DNA of 26,688 nucleotides from Chara braunii (Eukaryota; Streptophyta; Charophyceae; Charales; Characeae), in the NCBI GenBank assembly GCA_003427395.1, contig BFEA01000200.1:1250502-1277189 (forward strand). Direction: 5' to 3'. Shown piece by piece: positions 8,349-18,839 of this stretch (position 1 is its first letter; each line of letters opens with the position of its first letter). The notes under the pieces were generated by a model. It was not told the origin of the DNA and ran no database searches. It saw nothing but the letters and a program-made list of their open reading frames with translations. The translations under genes were made by a program, and so were the position numbers.

Positions 8349-9175
8349 ATGAAGAATCAGGATGAGTGTGACGTCCTCCCCTCAAGGAACCCCTGGCGCA
8401 CTGTTGCTCATCGTGTCATCGCCGTAGTGGATACCCCCAAAAGGGACCAACGAACAAAGGTAAGACCACAATGCTTTTTACCGAAAAAAAAAAAAAAAAA
8501 AAGGAGAGCTGCAATGCGGAAGGATGACACGCATAAATCGAGAAATGGTCCAACTTAATAATAAACCCCTACTGTAACAGTACCTCCGACTGTGTGTACA
8601 CTGTGCGCCTGTGGCTGAGTGGTAGACACAAGGCAACTGGTAACGAGTCCGAGTCCTAAGGCCGATCTGTCAGTGCGATACAACCATGCAGGCTACCCCT
8701 ATATAAAAGTGACCCCTCTATAAAAATGAAAATGAAAAATAAACTCCGGACCCTCCGGCGGCGACGCGTGGTCAAAACTGATTCACCCAAACGGCCCTCA
8801 GCTCATTCATTACTCCCAGCCGCGGTCTTCGATTTGTGAAAGGGACAAAAATTGTGGCGGGCGCATCTGGCCATTTTCCCGCAGGAAGTTCATCTCCCTT
8901 GCACGAGCGAGTATATCTCTACCCGTGCGTATCTCTACCCGTCCGTTTACGCGAATCTACGACCAGGAACAAGCAACGTGGATGAGCGGGGGACGTTGCC
9001 GCCAGTCACTCGCGGGATCACACAGATACCAAGGCAGATGTGTGTCGCCTGCTGCCGCACAAACATCCTGCGGGAGTCGGGGCATACTCACACTAGCACT
9101 TTTTTACTTGTCTCTGGACGGAACTGCTGCCGGATGCATGCAGCGCCAGTCGTAAACGCAGTCAGATACATTTAG
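8349..9175 (+). CDS. Predicted two-exon gene, product unknown
   Basis: Exon 1 (8349-8459, 37 codons) starts at ATG 8349 and ends at donor ACAAAG|GTAAGA in phase 0. The intron 8460-8884 (425 bp) ends in CATTTTCCCGCAG. Exon 2 (8885-9175) continues in the same phase for 96 codons to TAG. The join is open throughout and predicts about 133 residues. Exon 1 includes NPWRTVAHRVIAVVDTPKRD. Exon 2 is Cys-containing (QMCVACCRTN, GRNCCRMHAAP) with Tyr/Ser-rich STRAYLYPSVYANLRPG. I recognise no family, signal peptide or membrane segment. A GGTAG just before the ATG could be a further acceptor, after a pyrimidine-rich tract at about 8315-8340, so the true start may lie upstream. The intron holds a SINE-like element and an 18-A run. 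Good splice signals, no homology evidence. Confidence 0.35.
8603..8747 (+). mobile_element. tRNA-derived SINE-like element
   Basis: TGGCTGAGTGG (8612-8622) fits the RNA polymerase III A-box pattern, and GAGTCCGAGTCC (8645-8656) resembles a B box with about one or two mismatches at suitable spacing. A body of about 90 bp ends in an A-rich tail (AAAATGAAAATGAAAAATAA). It does not fold as a tRNA: no acceptor-stem partner for GCGCCTG was found. No clear target-site duplication. It sits in the intron of the 8349-9175 gene model. Confidence 0.45.
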
Positions 9176-9266
9176 GATAGGTGAAGTCAGCCCTCAGCAG
9201 TGGGACCCTGCCAAGCTGGGGAGTTGGCACTTTACGTCGGAATGCACCTATGTAGCCCGCAGTCAG

Positions 9267-9267
9267 A

Positions 9268-9305
<38 letters not shown>

Positions 9306-9321
9306 GAAAAAGAAAAACAAA
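9267..9321. repeat. A-rich (AAAAAG) low-complexity tract
   Basis: A run of A with spaced G, then AAAAAG repeats. Possibly an old retroelement tail; GTGGGACCCTGCCAAGCTGG upstream at about 9201-9220 recalls the foldback end family. Confidence 0.85.
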
Positions 9322-9866
9322 ATGCCGGCCCTACGATGAGTGCACGCAGCCAATTTTCATCCACTCTCGAAATGTGCAAACTGAGAATGAACTTAACCGC
9401 TTGAACATGACCAGATACGCCGGCCACATTTTTGTCTTCGAGAGTGGTGTGGCGAGGCCCTAAATCAGGAACATCGAAGTGGATGCCTAGATGCAATCAT
9501 GCAACAATATATATATTTGTGACGATATATATAAGTCGTCATTGACGGATGTCCTGATACTCTGAACTTTTCTTGTTCTTTTTTTTTATAACTTTCCAAT
9601 CCCTTCTTTCCCGGGCAAAATTGTCTGGCGCCCCTGTAATTTCCATTTTTTTGCGTTGCGCCCCTCCGACGGACCACCTGTCATGCCCTTGGGGCCTCAG
9701 AACTGTCCTGCATGCCCCTGTCAGCAAGGGGTGCAGCTTTCCGCGGTGCCCTCACTGGACGGCCAGTCCCATTTCACCGGCCCCTGCACGATATACCTTC
9801 ATGAGTGGCATGCATCTTTCCGGCATGCGCTTGCACTGGAAATTCGGATTTGCAGCACGTGGTGAC

Positions 9867-9868
<2 letters not shown>
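9322..9868. other. No gene recognised
   Basis: Unique-looking sequence with an ATATAT-rich patch at 9507-9535 and several TGCCCCT/CGCCCCT words between 9630 and 9790. These words are the complement of the GGGGYGYGAC words at 10202-10300. I see no supported coding region; the short open frames lack splice context. Confidence 0.5.
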
Positions 9869-9948
<80 letters not shown>

Positions 9949-9949
9949 N

Positions 9950-10041
<92 letters not shown>
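9869..10041. repeat. Compound (GT)n-(GA)n microsatellite
   Basis: About 130 bp of GT followed by about 40 bp of GA, with an N at 9949 inside the GT part. The exact length is unreliable in a draft assembly. Confidence 0.97.
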
Positions 10042-10201
10042 CTGCCCTGCGCGTAGCCATACTAGAGGTGTGCTGAAAATATGAACCCTACCGGTAGGGG
10101 CATATGGATTTTTTTTTGTGCTGGCACTCAACAGCAATCCCGTAGGGGCATAACAAAAGTATTTCAGGCCCAACTGACACCGGGGTTTTATGGGAAATTT
10201 G

Positions 10202-10375
10202 AATCGTGGTCGAAGGGGTGCGACAGGGTAAATCAGCCGTGGGAGGGGCGCGACGCAACATAATCGTGGTCGAAGGGATGCGACAGGGTAAACCAGTACC
10301 TTTCCCAGCTATTTTTTCAGAGGCGCGCCGGGTAATGCGCTGGCCTGAAATGGAAGGGCGGCGACCGGTAAATGG
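10202..10375. repeat. 60-bp tandem motif with related downstream units
   Basis: AATCGTGGTCGAAGGGGTGC at 10202 recurs as AATCGTGGTCGAAGGGATGC at 10262, both followed by GACAGGGTAAA. Related half-units GGGAGGGGCGCGACGCAAC (about 10240) and GGAAGGGCGGCGACCGGTAA (about 10352) follow the same rhythm. The reverse-complement words at 9630-9790 suggest that the segment from about 9.6 to 10.4 kb is a loose palindrome around the microsatellite. Origin unknown. Confidence 0.6.
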
Positions 10376-10499
10376 AATCGGCGGCCGCCGATAAATCGAA
10401 GTGGCGGCCTGTCTTAATTTTTCGGGCGGTATGCAATGCCCACGGCCGACATATGGGAAAGGTACTGGTGGTTATAAAGCTGCCGTCTCCTCATCGGGG

Positions 10500-13066
10500 T
10501 GTGACGAGCTGTGTTCCGTAACTGCGCTACTTCCTGCGCGACGCTGCTTTGGGGAAATGGGATGGGTCGGAGGGGGAGCAGTGGAAAGATGGGTCACTCG
10601 CGCAAGTTGCATGGATACCCTCATTTCTTTTTGTTTTCTGTGGGAGTCGGTCGGTCGGTATCGAAAAAGTCCTGCGCCCACGATTGAATAACCGCGCCTC
10701 AGCAAGCGAGATGGACAACGGTTGCCATGACTTCTTTCTTGTTCTGCTGTGAGCACTAGGAATTTTTGGCGCGATCATCGCGTGGGAATATCGTTTTTGA
10801 ATTTTCAATTGATGTCGAGATCCCACGGGCTCGAGGAATTGTTTTGGGGCTTTTCGGAATTTCTTTTTGCAATTAGGACTTAGACTAGGAATTTAGGCAC
10901 TCAAAATTTTGTTGCGCCACACTTCTCACTTGCGCACATCTTGCTGCGCTAGGAACTCGGCTCTGACTAGATCGCGCCCTTAATCTTGTGTAACTGTCGC
11001 TTTTGGCGGGCGCGATTGTAACTGTATCTTTCTTCTTTCTTGATTTCCTCATGTTTGCCCGCCTTCGTCTTCTTTGTCTTGCATGCTTAATACTCTGCTC
11101 TAATTGGCCTGAACGCCTGTACGACCGGAGAGTGGCTACGTCCCCCACGCCGCGGCCTGGCCATGCAGACGTAGACACTTTGTCTCTTCTCCTTCTGACC
11201 ACTTGGGCTTAATCCCGTATCTTTCGCGCAAGCGTGCATGCTATAAATTTCGCAAGCGCGATTAGTTTGCTCTTTATGAACTTTGGAGTTAGCGCGATCA
11301 GTGAGGGTCGGCTAACGAGTCAGCTTGAGAGGTGAGTCGACGAGAGAGTTGGGTGATCCGACGAGCTGGTGTCGGGTATGTGGGGTTGACGTGAGGGCCG
11401 CGACGGACTGTGGCGCACGGCCGAACCTGGCTTGCATACTCGAACCAAGCGGGGTGACAACTTTGTGTTGATGCGAGGCGACGGACTGCCTGCATCGGGG
11501 AGTGCAGAGCAGAGAAAGAGAGAGAGAGCAGCTATGTGTGGGATGAGGTATCTTCTTCCAATCATCTGTATAATTTTGATCTCTACTTTGGTCGATCTTG
11601 TTGCGACACTTTCAAGCTTTTTCTTGTCGGGTTTGGTTTCGAGTGTTCTTTGTCGTTTTGCCTCGTGTGTATGGAATGGATACGAACCCTTTTTCGAAGT
11701 GATATTTTCGAATTTTTAATCATGTTCAGTGATGCCTGCTTGCGTCACTTTCTAGTATTATAATCCTTCTGCGTCGTGCAATAACCCCGTGTCTGATTGA
11801 AAACACACGCTATGGATGTTTGGGTTTAATCGTCAGCCTTTGATCGTCAATGTTGTGATGTGTTGGCCCTCGATGCCAGGGCAATTGCCCTTCTCCTTCC
11901 CTTCGACACATGAATGGCATGGGTGTGAATGAAATGACTGATCTCCCCCGAAATAGTATGGGTATGATAGTTGTATGCGGGAAAGACATAGTTGATATAC
12001 CGACATGAGAAACCCAAGCCTGATCCATTTTCGCTCATGCGCATGCTTGCGCACGACCGCGATCTCGAGAAAACCGAGTCGCAGCGTACACGCGCATCTG
12101 CATGAGTCGACCTTGATCCTAACTCATTATAAGGGATGTGGGAGACCGAGTTCACTAGTCGGATATAGCTGTAGAAACTCCCTTCTGGATCGCCGATCGT
12201 GAGAGCCTGAGGGACTCGGAGTATCGTGAATACTAGGAGGGTGAACATCTCAGACGGCGGGGAAACTTGAGAAATTCGGAATTCCCCTGTCTAATGGAGA
12301 ACGACCGACTGTGCGCAGGGGACTTTCACTGGGCCATAACGAGTGCACAAGTGGTTAGTAAGGAGTGCACTCTATAAATTGGTGTGAAGTTTGTTTGGGA
12401 TGGCCTTATGGTTTTCTTATAAAGTGAGGTGAAAAATGGGGGGTCGGTTAACCTTTTCTCAACGAGTGATCCTAGGGGCTCAGACGATCCGAATACTAAC
12501 AACACTCAATATTACATATCTCCAGGCTTCGTTGTTATTAATACCAATTTCCCTCCCTTCCATCTCCTCCTTCCATATCACCAGCTCACAGTGGTACAGT
12601 GGAATTCCATAGCTCGCTATTAGCCCCACACATTGTGTGAACAGTGCCAGCGGTACCAGGTGTATCGGGATTTGGGCTTTATCTGACGAACCCGAACCGA
12701 GGCCGAGCGGCGATTACACAACTTCCGCTTAAGGCCAGCCTTGTCGGATTCCGAAGCCTGCCACAAGCGACGTCAGCGGCTGATCACCCAGCGCGACACA
12801 CACAGCGTCCCGGTGGTCCATCAGGTAAGGGACCGACCGCGACGACGACACTCACACCGGAGGTAGTCCGGTCTCCCGAAGTCCAATATAACTCGGGATT
12901 ACCAGCTTGCTCAACTATCCTTCAACTTGCCACCGGAGATCTCAGTTCTGACCCTGGACTCCACCCCCACTTTCCTAAAATCCTTGGCACACCCCTTTTC
13001 GGACTTCCGGGCCCCCTTACACTCCGAAACAGGAAGTCGCGTTGGGCGTGAGGTTAGGGCGTCACA
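10500..13066 (+). repeat. LTR-like repeat, left copy
   Basis: This region parallels 23.1-26.08 kb in the same orientation and order: CGCTAGGAACTCGG (10949) with CGCTAGGAATTTGG (about 23361), GGCCGCGACGGACTG with GGCCGCGACGAACTG, GTCGGATTCCGAAGCCTG with GTCGGATTCCGAAGTCTG, and the ends GGGCGTGAGGTTAGGGCGTCACA and GGGCGTGAGGTTAGAACGTCACA. The right edge GTCACA at 13061-13066 is well defined. The left edge is a guess: TGTGAC at 10500 would give the matching TGTGAC/GTCACA termini, with GGGG on the outside of both edges. No coding region is supported inside. Direction is inferred from the integrase at 21 kb. Confidence 0.55.
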
Positions 13067-13229
13067 TGGGGGACAACCATTTATTTTTCTCTCACCTCTT
13101 ATATTTTTAACTGGCGTTCTGCCATGTCATGGAACATATCTTACTTTCACTACCTACATCCCACTACTCCTAAGGCACTACAGGGGACCCCTGCAAGCAT
13201 AGCTTTCTACGTTTCTTCGGTGAAGGGGG
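13067..13229 (+). other. Possible primer-binding-site region after the left LTR
   Basis: TGGGGGACAACC begins immediately after GTCACA. Primer-binding sites start with TGG at this place, but the following bases do not match a tRNA end I know, and a C discriminator base would be implied. Nothing else is recognised here. Weak. Confidence 0.15.
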
Positions 13230-13257
13230 GTTACCTCTCTCGGTGGAGAGAGGTAAC
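13230..13257. repeat. Perfect 11-bp-stem hairpin
   Basis: GTTACCTCTCT (13230-13240) pairs with AGAGAGGTAAC (13247-13257) around a 6-base loop. It is surrounded by G-rich sequence. Function unknown. Confidence 0.7.
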
Positions 13258-13503
13258 GGCATGACATTGTTTGCCCCTTCGCCCTAGCGTTTAGGGTGCA
13301 GGGTCGGGGCCGCAGGTGGGGGGCCGGTTGACACAAGGACCAAGCATTTGCCAGTAACTGTGTCTCCCTTTTCATCTTCCCCCACCCCCATCGAGTAACA
13401 GTAATGTCTAAAGCCAACACTCTCCCAGACACCATACACAATATTTGTGGAGAGCAGCACATGCTGGGAAAATGAGCCCAACATCCGAGGGTGAGGTTGC
13501 ACC

Positions 13504-13660
13504 AACAAAGAGGATTGGATTAAGTTTCTGAATCTGGAGGTGTTTTGAGAAGGGATGCAGAAAAGAAGTTGAATCTCGATTTTCTGCATCTTTCCATACG
13601 CAGGTCTAGATTCACGCGCTCAATCCAATTATCGTAGCTAGTGGGACCTAGCCCCCGATA
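13504..13660. mobile_element. Foldback element of the longer subtype
   Basis: AACAAAGAGGATTGGATT and TCTGAATCTGGA pair with TCTAGATTCACGCG and CTCAATCCAATT, and the end CTAGTGGGACCTAGCCCCC is the shared family terminus. The internal hairpin GATGCAGAAAA/TTTTCTGCATC is conserved with 7701-7869. A 27-bp piece of the right arm is repeated exactly 62 bp further on (13601-13627 and 13663-13689), suggesting a rearranged end. Confidence 0.7.
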
Positions 13661-13681
13661 GACAGGTCTAGATTCACGCGC

Positions 13682-14155
13682 TCAATCCAGATGCACAGAC
13701 TGATAAAACATCTGTTCACACAGTAAGTTGTCGGGCAATAACTTTGGTGCCTCAAAGTTTGGCACTAGTAGCCAATTGTTGGGTAAAAGATCTAGGGAGA
13801 TCAAATACGCACTCTTAGCAGCCTGCAAAAATCCAGCCATGCAGTGAATACCGTACAGACTTATACTACGACAAAAACCCCGAATGGGACCAAATGCAGG
13901 TACTAGGACATTAGATCTGCTGATATCAAACACGTGTTGTGCACGCAGAGTGGTAAGGCGATAAGCAGAGGCGTCGACTGACCCAGGAAAACTCTTCGAG
14001 GGGTGTGGTAACCCCCAGGGGGGGGTTCGACTCAGTTTAATGGGGGACCTAGGAAATAGCTGAAATTCTACCACTGTGACAAACGTAGAACACGATGCGA
14101 TTATGAGATATACCGGAGTAGTAAGAATAGCGAACTTGAAGTTCCTTAAAAACTT
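13682..14155 (-). CDS. Unidentified open frame, possibly a retroelement relic
   Basis: A minus-strand frame is open from about 14155 down to TGA at 13684-13682, some 155 codons, but no ATG opens it (the first GTG is at 14074). It includes GIHCMAGFLQAAKSAYLISL and LLPNNWLLVPNFEAPKLL. The upstream part (FKFAILTTPVYLIIASCS) faintly recalls the reverse transcriptase-RNase H junction of gypsy elements, but I cannot support that. The stop lies just outside the foldback element arm. Function unknown; it may be non-coding. Confidence 0.25.
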   Translation of the reverse strand, partial: KFLRNFKFAILTTPVYLIIASCSTFVTVVEFQLFPRSPIKLSRTPPWGLPHPSKSFPGSVDASAYRLTTLRAQHVFDISRSNVLVPAFGPIRGFCRSISLYGIHCMAGFLQAAKSAYLISLDLLPNNWLLVPNFEAPKLLPDNLLCEQMFYQSVHLD

Positions 14156-14750
14156 GAGTGACCGTTTCAGGAGCGTTTGTTGAAGACGATTTATATCACG
14201 ATAATGAACTTCGGATTATCTTCTTCAATTGGTCTCAATTGTGTGTAATCTCTCTTCATGAAGTGGTGAACTCTCATTTCTTTTTGTCTGAAGTGGTGAA
14301 CTTTGAATGTATCATGCTCCCTGAAACCCTGATGCTATGAACAAATGACAGAGACGTACTCAAGTTGAAGAAGGGGAAAAGGTGGGGAGGAGGGGCAACA
14401 AAAGAAATCCTCGAATACCCTCCTCTGCCTTTTTTTTTCGATCGATGATCAATGAGTGGCTTTGAGGGGCGCAGGAGTTTCTCGTCGTCACTAGGAAGTT
14501 TGTTGTGGTCTGTCCCGAGCGAGGCTGCACTTGGATTCATAAGCCCAACATGCACTAGAGGCAGTTGGCAGTGTAACTGTTCCACAAATTTCATTATGTT
14601 CACTTTTTATAAAAGAATTCATTTATAACGAAAACATCATTAAAAGTAGAAACAGCAAAATCGCTACACCCCACGCAAGTGTGTCATCATGTTCAATATA
14701 GTGCGCGAGTGTTTGTGTGTGTACGTGTGTATATGTGTGAGCACGCACGC
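14156..14750. other. No gene recognised
   Basis: AT-rich sequence with a small direct repeat (GAAGTGGTGAACT at 14260-14272 and 14290-14302). Open frames of about 60 and 109 codons are present without splice or family support. Confidence 0.4.
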
Positions 14751-14753
14751 ACG

Positions 14754-14756
<3 letters not shown>

Positions 14757-14803
<47 letters not shown>
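14757..14803. repeat. (GA)n microsatellite leading into a gap
   Basis: A GA run preceded by short GT and CACG repeats stops at the N block, so assembly probably failed in this repeat. Confidence 0.95.
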
Positions 14804-15009
14804 NNNNNNNNNNNNNNNNNNNNNNNNNNNNNNNNNNNNNNNNNNNNNNNNNNNNNNNNNNNNNNNNNNNNNNNNNNNNNNNNNNNNNNNNNNNNNNNNN
14901 NNNNNNNNNNNNNNNNNNNNNNNNNNNNNNNNNNNNNNNNNNNNNNNNNNNNNNNNNNNNNNNNNNNNNNNNNNNNNNNNNNNNNNNNNNNNNNNNNNNN
15001 NNNNNNNNN
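14804..15009. other. Assembly gap, 206 N
   Basis: All bases unknown. The open frames that run through it are meaningless. Confidence 1.
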
Positions 15010-17095
15010 CACCATGATGATCATCATTTAGAGAGTATCAAAATGAATCATCACCACCTGTCCTCCATGCTAGATATACACCCCCTTTCCATTCATGAAA
15101 GGAATGTACGCATCAATAGGTCTGAAAGTGTTCAATTGCCCTGTCATTACCCACTACCCAAAATTGCATGCGAACATGGTTGCCCTATCGATAATTTCGA
15201 TGTCAATTTTTTTTTTTTTTAATTAACATCCGCATCCGCTGGTAGGGATGTTGATAGTACTTGATACAAGCGCTCACCCTTATTGACCTTTAAGATGACT
15301 CCAATCTACAGTTGAGAGTCGCACCTGGTCGAGGATGGGTCCAGTTTGAGAGTCCCTGATAACGTATATTGGAACTTTATATAAGGATGAATAGTACGAG
15401 ATTACGACAACATCTTCAATTATTTTTGGACCGCCAAACAATCAATGCTCTCGTATTTGTCGTACACTTGAAAGATTTAGATCCCCCTTCCTTTATCCAT
15501 AGCATTTTAACTTTACTATGCTAGATTGGATGAAGGAAATATATCAGAAAAGTTTAATGGGAAAAGTTTTACCCCCCCCCCCCTCTCAATGAGACCTTTG
15601 TATTAATTTCCCCCCAAACGGGCAAAAAGTGTCGCAGGCTCCAGAATGACTTTTGATATCATTTTTGCTCCATATATTTTTCTGCCATTTTTTCACAACG
15701 GACGTTGGACGTTATCAGCCCAACTAGGGGGCAAACATGACACAAAAAATCATTTTGGGGCCGACAACACTTTTGGCAGTTTTTACCTTATTTGGGGGGA
15801 AATTAACTCAAAGGTTTCGTCGCAAACAGGGGGGTTACAACTTTTTCCAATTGCAACAGGGGCTTCTAGGAGTTACCGTGCTGAAAGTCGTATCAGTTAT
15901 GAAAAAGTTAGAAAAACATTATGATAGTCTTTTTTGTAGGGACGATCCCCACTCCCCCCCACCCCACCAAACCATATGCCCAATCCCTCCTCCTATGTTT
16001 GTCTATGATATCCAATCCGATGAAAATTTATTAATGATTTGTTGTATGCCCTTTTTTTGATATACCTTAGTCTTTGTATTGATTCGATGAGCCATGATCT
16101 AAGTTTGTACAAATTTCTTGATTGACTCTGTAAACTTAATGCCCTCGGTCCTAACGCCTTCTGTTGTGGGAGTACAACATTCATGCCGCAAGGCTCATAA
16201 AACTGCTTTTCAAATCGCCGTGATTGAAAAACAATTTTGATCGAAATCTGTTACATCCAATACCCAAGTAGCAATTGCCCGCTAATCCTATAGCCAGTTG
16301 CTTGCTGTCAGTTGACGCCATCATACACAATCCCAACATTACCTCACAAGTACCGAGCCTGGACATTGTAAAAAAACGTGTTCAACATTTCCCTTATCCT
16401 AGACAATGAAACATGAGTGGTACCACATTAGGGCTAAACCTTGTTGTTTCAGGTGAGTTTGAACCTGTATGGTTTATCAACGAACCATTTGTTGCAAGAC
16501 AACAATGAATGATCTTCCATTATAATTATAAGGAAAATTTGACTAGTATCTCTTTCAAACCCTTCACATGTCACAATTAATATTCAAATGCTTCAAGTTG
16601 GCCCAATGGTCTTGCACTCTGGATCCAACTAGTTTGGGACGCAACTAAAGAGTACGTGACTTGCGTGCTTTGCCAAATTGCCATACTCATTCCACATGAT
16701 CTAGTGGTAGAGCAGAGATAGGTAGATAGGGTGAGTTGACTTCTCATCCTTTAGAAGCGGGACAGTCACTTTGCATAACCCTCACCCTATAAGCTAAGAA
16801 CAGAGTATTCGTGAAAACCAAACAAACGTAGAAAACCGAACAATCTTTATAGACCGGAGAAAACCAAAATTTTTCCACTCATTTTCACTCCGCTGGTGCT
16901 AGTTTTACACGTTGTATGCCGCACCTAGTGATGAAAAATAGACCAAATAAAGGCTCATGTTAGGAGAAGGTGATTAGTGAGACGAAAGCTTGTCCACGAA
17001 GCCTCATTTTTATCACATACAAAAGCAGGTCAACAAGTGATCCCAAAAGCCGCTTGTAGTCGAGAAATGAATTCTTTGCTCTGCTGAAATTGCGC
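15010..17095. other. AT-rich stretch without recognised genes
   Basis: Contains a poly(T) at 15207-15220 and C runs near 15573 and 15953. Two overlapping plus-strand frames (15646-15924 and 15737-16060) have no domain or splice support. AAAACCGAAC/TTTATAG at about 16833-16850 resembles AAAACCTAAC/TTTATAG at about 18118-18140, hinting at a repeat pair. A tRNA-like word at 16698-16710 was judged insufficient. Confidence 0.4.
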
Positions 17096-17860
17096 AAATA
17101 TGACAATTCATTCCACAATACTAGATACCACTTACAAACTAAGAGGGAAGTTAAAAAAACCCAGGCAGGATAACGATCACTTCAAAATGCATTCTGTTGT
17201 ACGAAAGCAGGACGTCTTGGCATATTCCATTTGGAGTCCTTTTATTAAAGAAGCAGAAAACAGATGCAGTTCAAGCATCCCGAATTCCATTCGTAGTTCT
17301 ATAAAGCAAGCGGCAAAGACACACTAGAAAAAAAAACAACAAAGAAACACTCGGAAAATGTGCACACTTGTACCGAAGCCAGCCATCTTGACATTTGCGG
17401 ATTGACATTTGCGGATTTATAGTCCTATAAATTGGAAAGCAAAAAACCACGTCAGCTTCAGACTTTTTCATTCGGTTTATAGTTATATAAACCATGACGC
17501 ACAAACATGTGAGAAAAGAGAAAACAAAGAAGCACTCCGTAAATGTGCGTCATTGTACCAAAGCCAAACATCTTGACATTTGCGTATTTATAGTCATATA
17601 AATTGGAAAGCAAAAAACCATGTCAGCTTTGAAATTCTCCATTCCGTTTATAGTTCTATAAATCGTGACGCACAAACATGCGAGAAAAAAGAAAACAAAG
17701 AAGCACTCCGAAAATGTGCGTCCTTGTACCGAAGCCAAACAACTTCACATTTGCGTATTTATAGTCCTATAAATTGAAACGCAAAAAACCATCTCAGCTT
17801 CTGAATTCTTCATTCCGTTTATAGTTCTATAAACTGTGACGCACAAAGGCGAGAGAAAAA
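17095..17860. repeat. 171-bp tandem satellite array
   Basis: The landmark TAGTTCTATAAA recurs at 17294, 17480 (TAGTTATATAAA), 17651 and 17822. The spacings are 186, 171 and 171; the first is longer because GACATTTGCGGATT is duplicated locally at about 17390-17416. A degenerate copy precedes 17294. Each monomer holds two copies of the palindrome TTTATAG-NN-CTATAAA, about 61 and 110 bp apart alternately, plus conserved GAAAACAAAGAAGCACTCCG and TTGTACCGAAGCCAAAC. Similarity between neighbouring monomers is high by eye. Open frames here are repeat translations. Confidence 0.9.
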
Positions 17861-18280
17861 GGCGAATGGTGACATCATTTCTAACCCGCAATAACGAGTC
17901 AAAAAGTACTAGAAATTGCTACTTTTAAACCGAGGTCTTAGAAACGCCTAAGGGACAAATCTTTGGAAAATGACCTGAACCACTTTGAAATAAATCTCCA
18001 CAATTGTTGCTTCTTTAAAAAGAGTGTCTCACCGATGTTTCTTTGTTGAGCGGAGGGCACACGCACGAAGCTCGTGAATGGCTACAAAAACCGAATTCAT
18101 GAAAACCTTACAAAACCACAAAACCTAACATTTTTTATAGAATGAAAAAGTAAAAGTCAAACTGTTATTTTTTATACATAAAAGAGAGCGTTTTTAACTG
18201 TTTCCCTAGAAAGGAGGCAAAAAAAACAGGCAAAAAGTCTAGTGATTCTCAAAATGTGCAAGAAAATTCTTTCCAGCAAA

Positions 18281-18450
18281 GAGCATGTTATATGACTATA
18301 AGTCGTTCTCAGTAGATTGACAAAAAACATAGCTCAAACAAGACAACCTTTAACGACTACAAGGCAAACCTGAAAGATGTTAAAAATAACAGTTTCAATG
18401 AATACTCATTTATAAAACTATAAGTCGTTTTCAGCAGTTTTGTAAAAATA
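18281..18450. repeat. Partial repeat pair with ACTATAAGTCGTT core
   Basis: GACTATAAGTCGTTCTCAG (about 18294) recurs as AACTATAAGTCGTTTTCAG (about 18415), about 120 bp apart. The second copy follows TTTATAA, a variant of the satellite palindrome. Confidence 0.6.
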
Positions 18451-18812
18451 AGATTCTGCGAAATCGAGTTTATAGAACTATAAATTAATATAACTCCGTT
18501 TTAAAGTTAACTATAAAACCCTTGTCAAAAAATATATGTTATGTAAAAGAAGAATTAAAACAATTTTTGCCTGGGAGACATCTTCAAATTCATAGCCAAC
18601 GATGATTTAAAATTAAAAAATGAATAAATACTTAAAAACACCAGATTCTGCGAAATCGAATTTATAGAACTATAAATTAATATAACTCCATTTTTATGTT
18701 AACTGTAAAACCCTTGTCAAAAATATATGTTATGTAAAAGAAGAATTAAAACATCTTTTGTCTGGGGGACATCTTCAAATTCCTAGCCAACGATGATTTA
18801 AAATTAAAAATG
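18451..18812. repeat. Tandem duplication with 192-bp period
   Basis: AGATTCTGCGAAATCGA at 18451 and 18643 starts two copies that stay aligned through TTTATAGAACTATAAATTAA, CCTTGTCAAAAA, TATATGTTATGTAAAAGAAG and GCCAACGATGATTTAAAATT. The unit is unlike the 171-bp monomer except for the TTTATAGAACTATAAA palindrome. Confidence 0.9.
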
Positions 18813-18839
18813 AAATTCGTCTATGTATGAGAAAACATA

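Noticed and set aside
8605-8680. tRNA gene
   Set aside because: A- and B-box-like words are present, but no acceptor stem or anticodon arm forms, so it was called SINE-like.
10885-11565. Several 65-105-codon frames on both strands
   Set aside because: They lie in the LTR-like repeat and are not conserved as frames in the right copy.
14623-15222. Frames spanning the N block
   Set aside because: Most codons are unknown bases; the rest is GA repeat.
16692-16760. tRNA gene or SINE at TGATCTAGTGGTAGAGC
   Set aside because: The A-box-like word is good, but no B box or stems follow.
17095-17860. CRISPR array
   Set aside because: Repeats are 171 bp long without variable spacers, and the context is eukaryotic.
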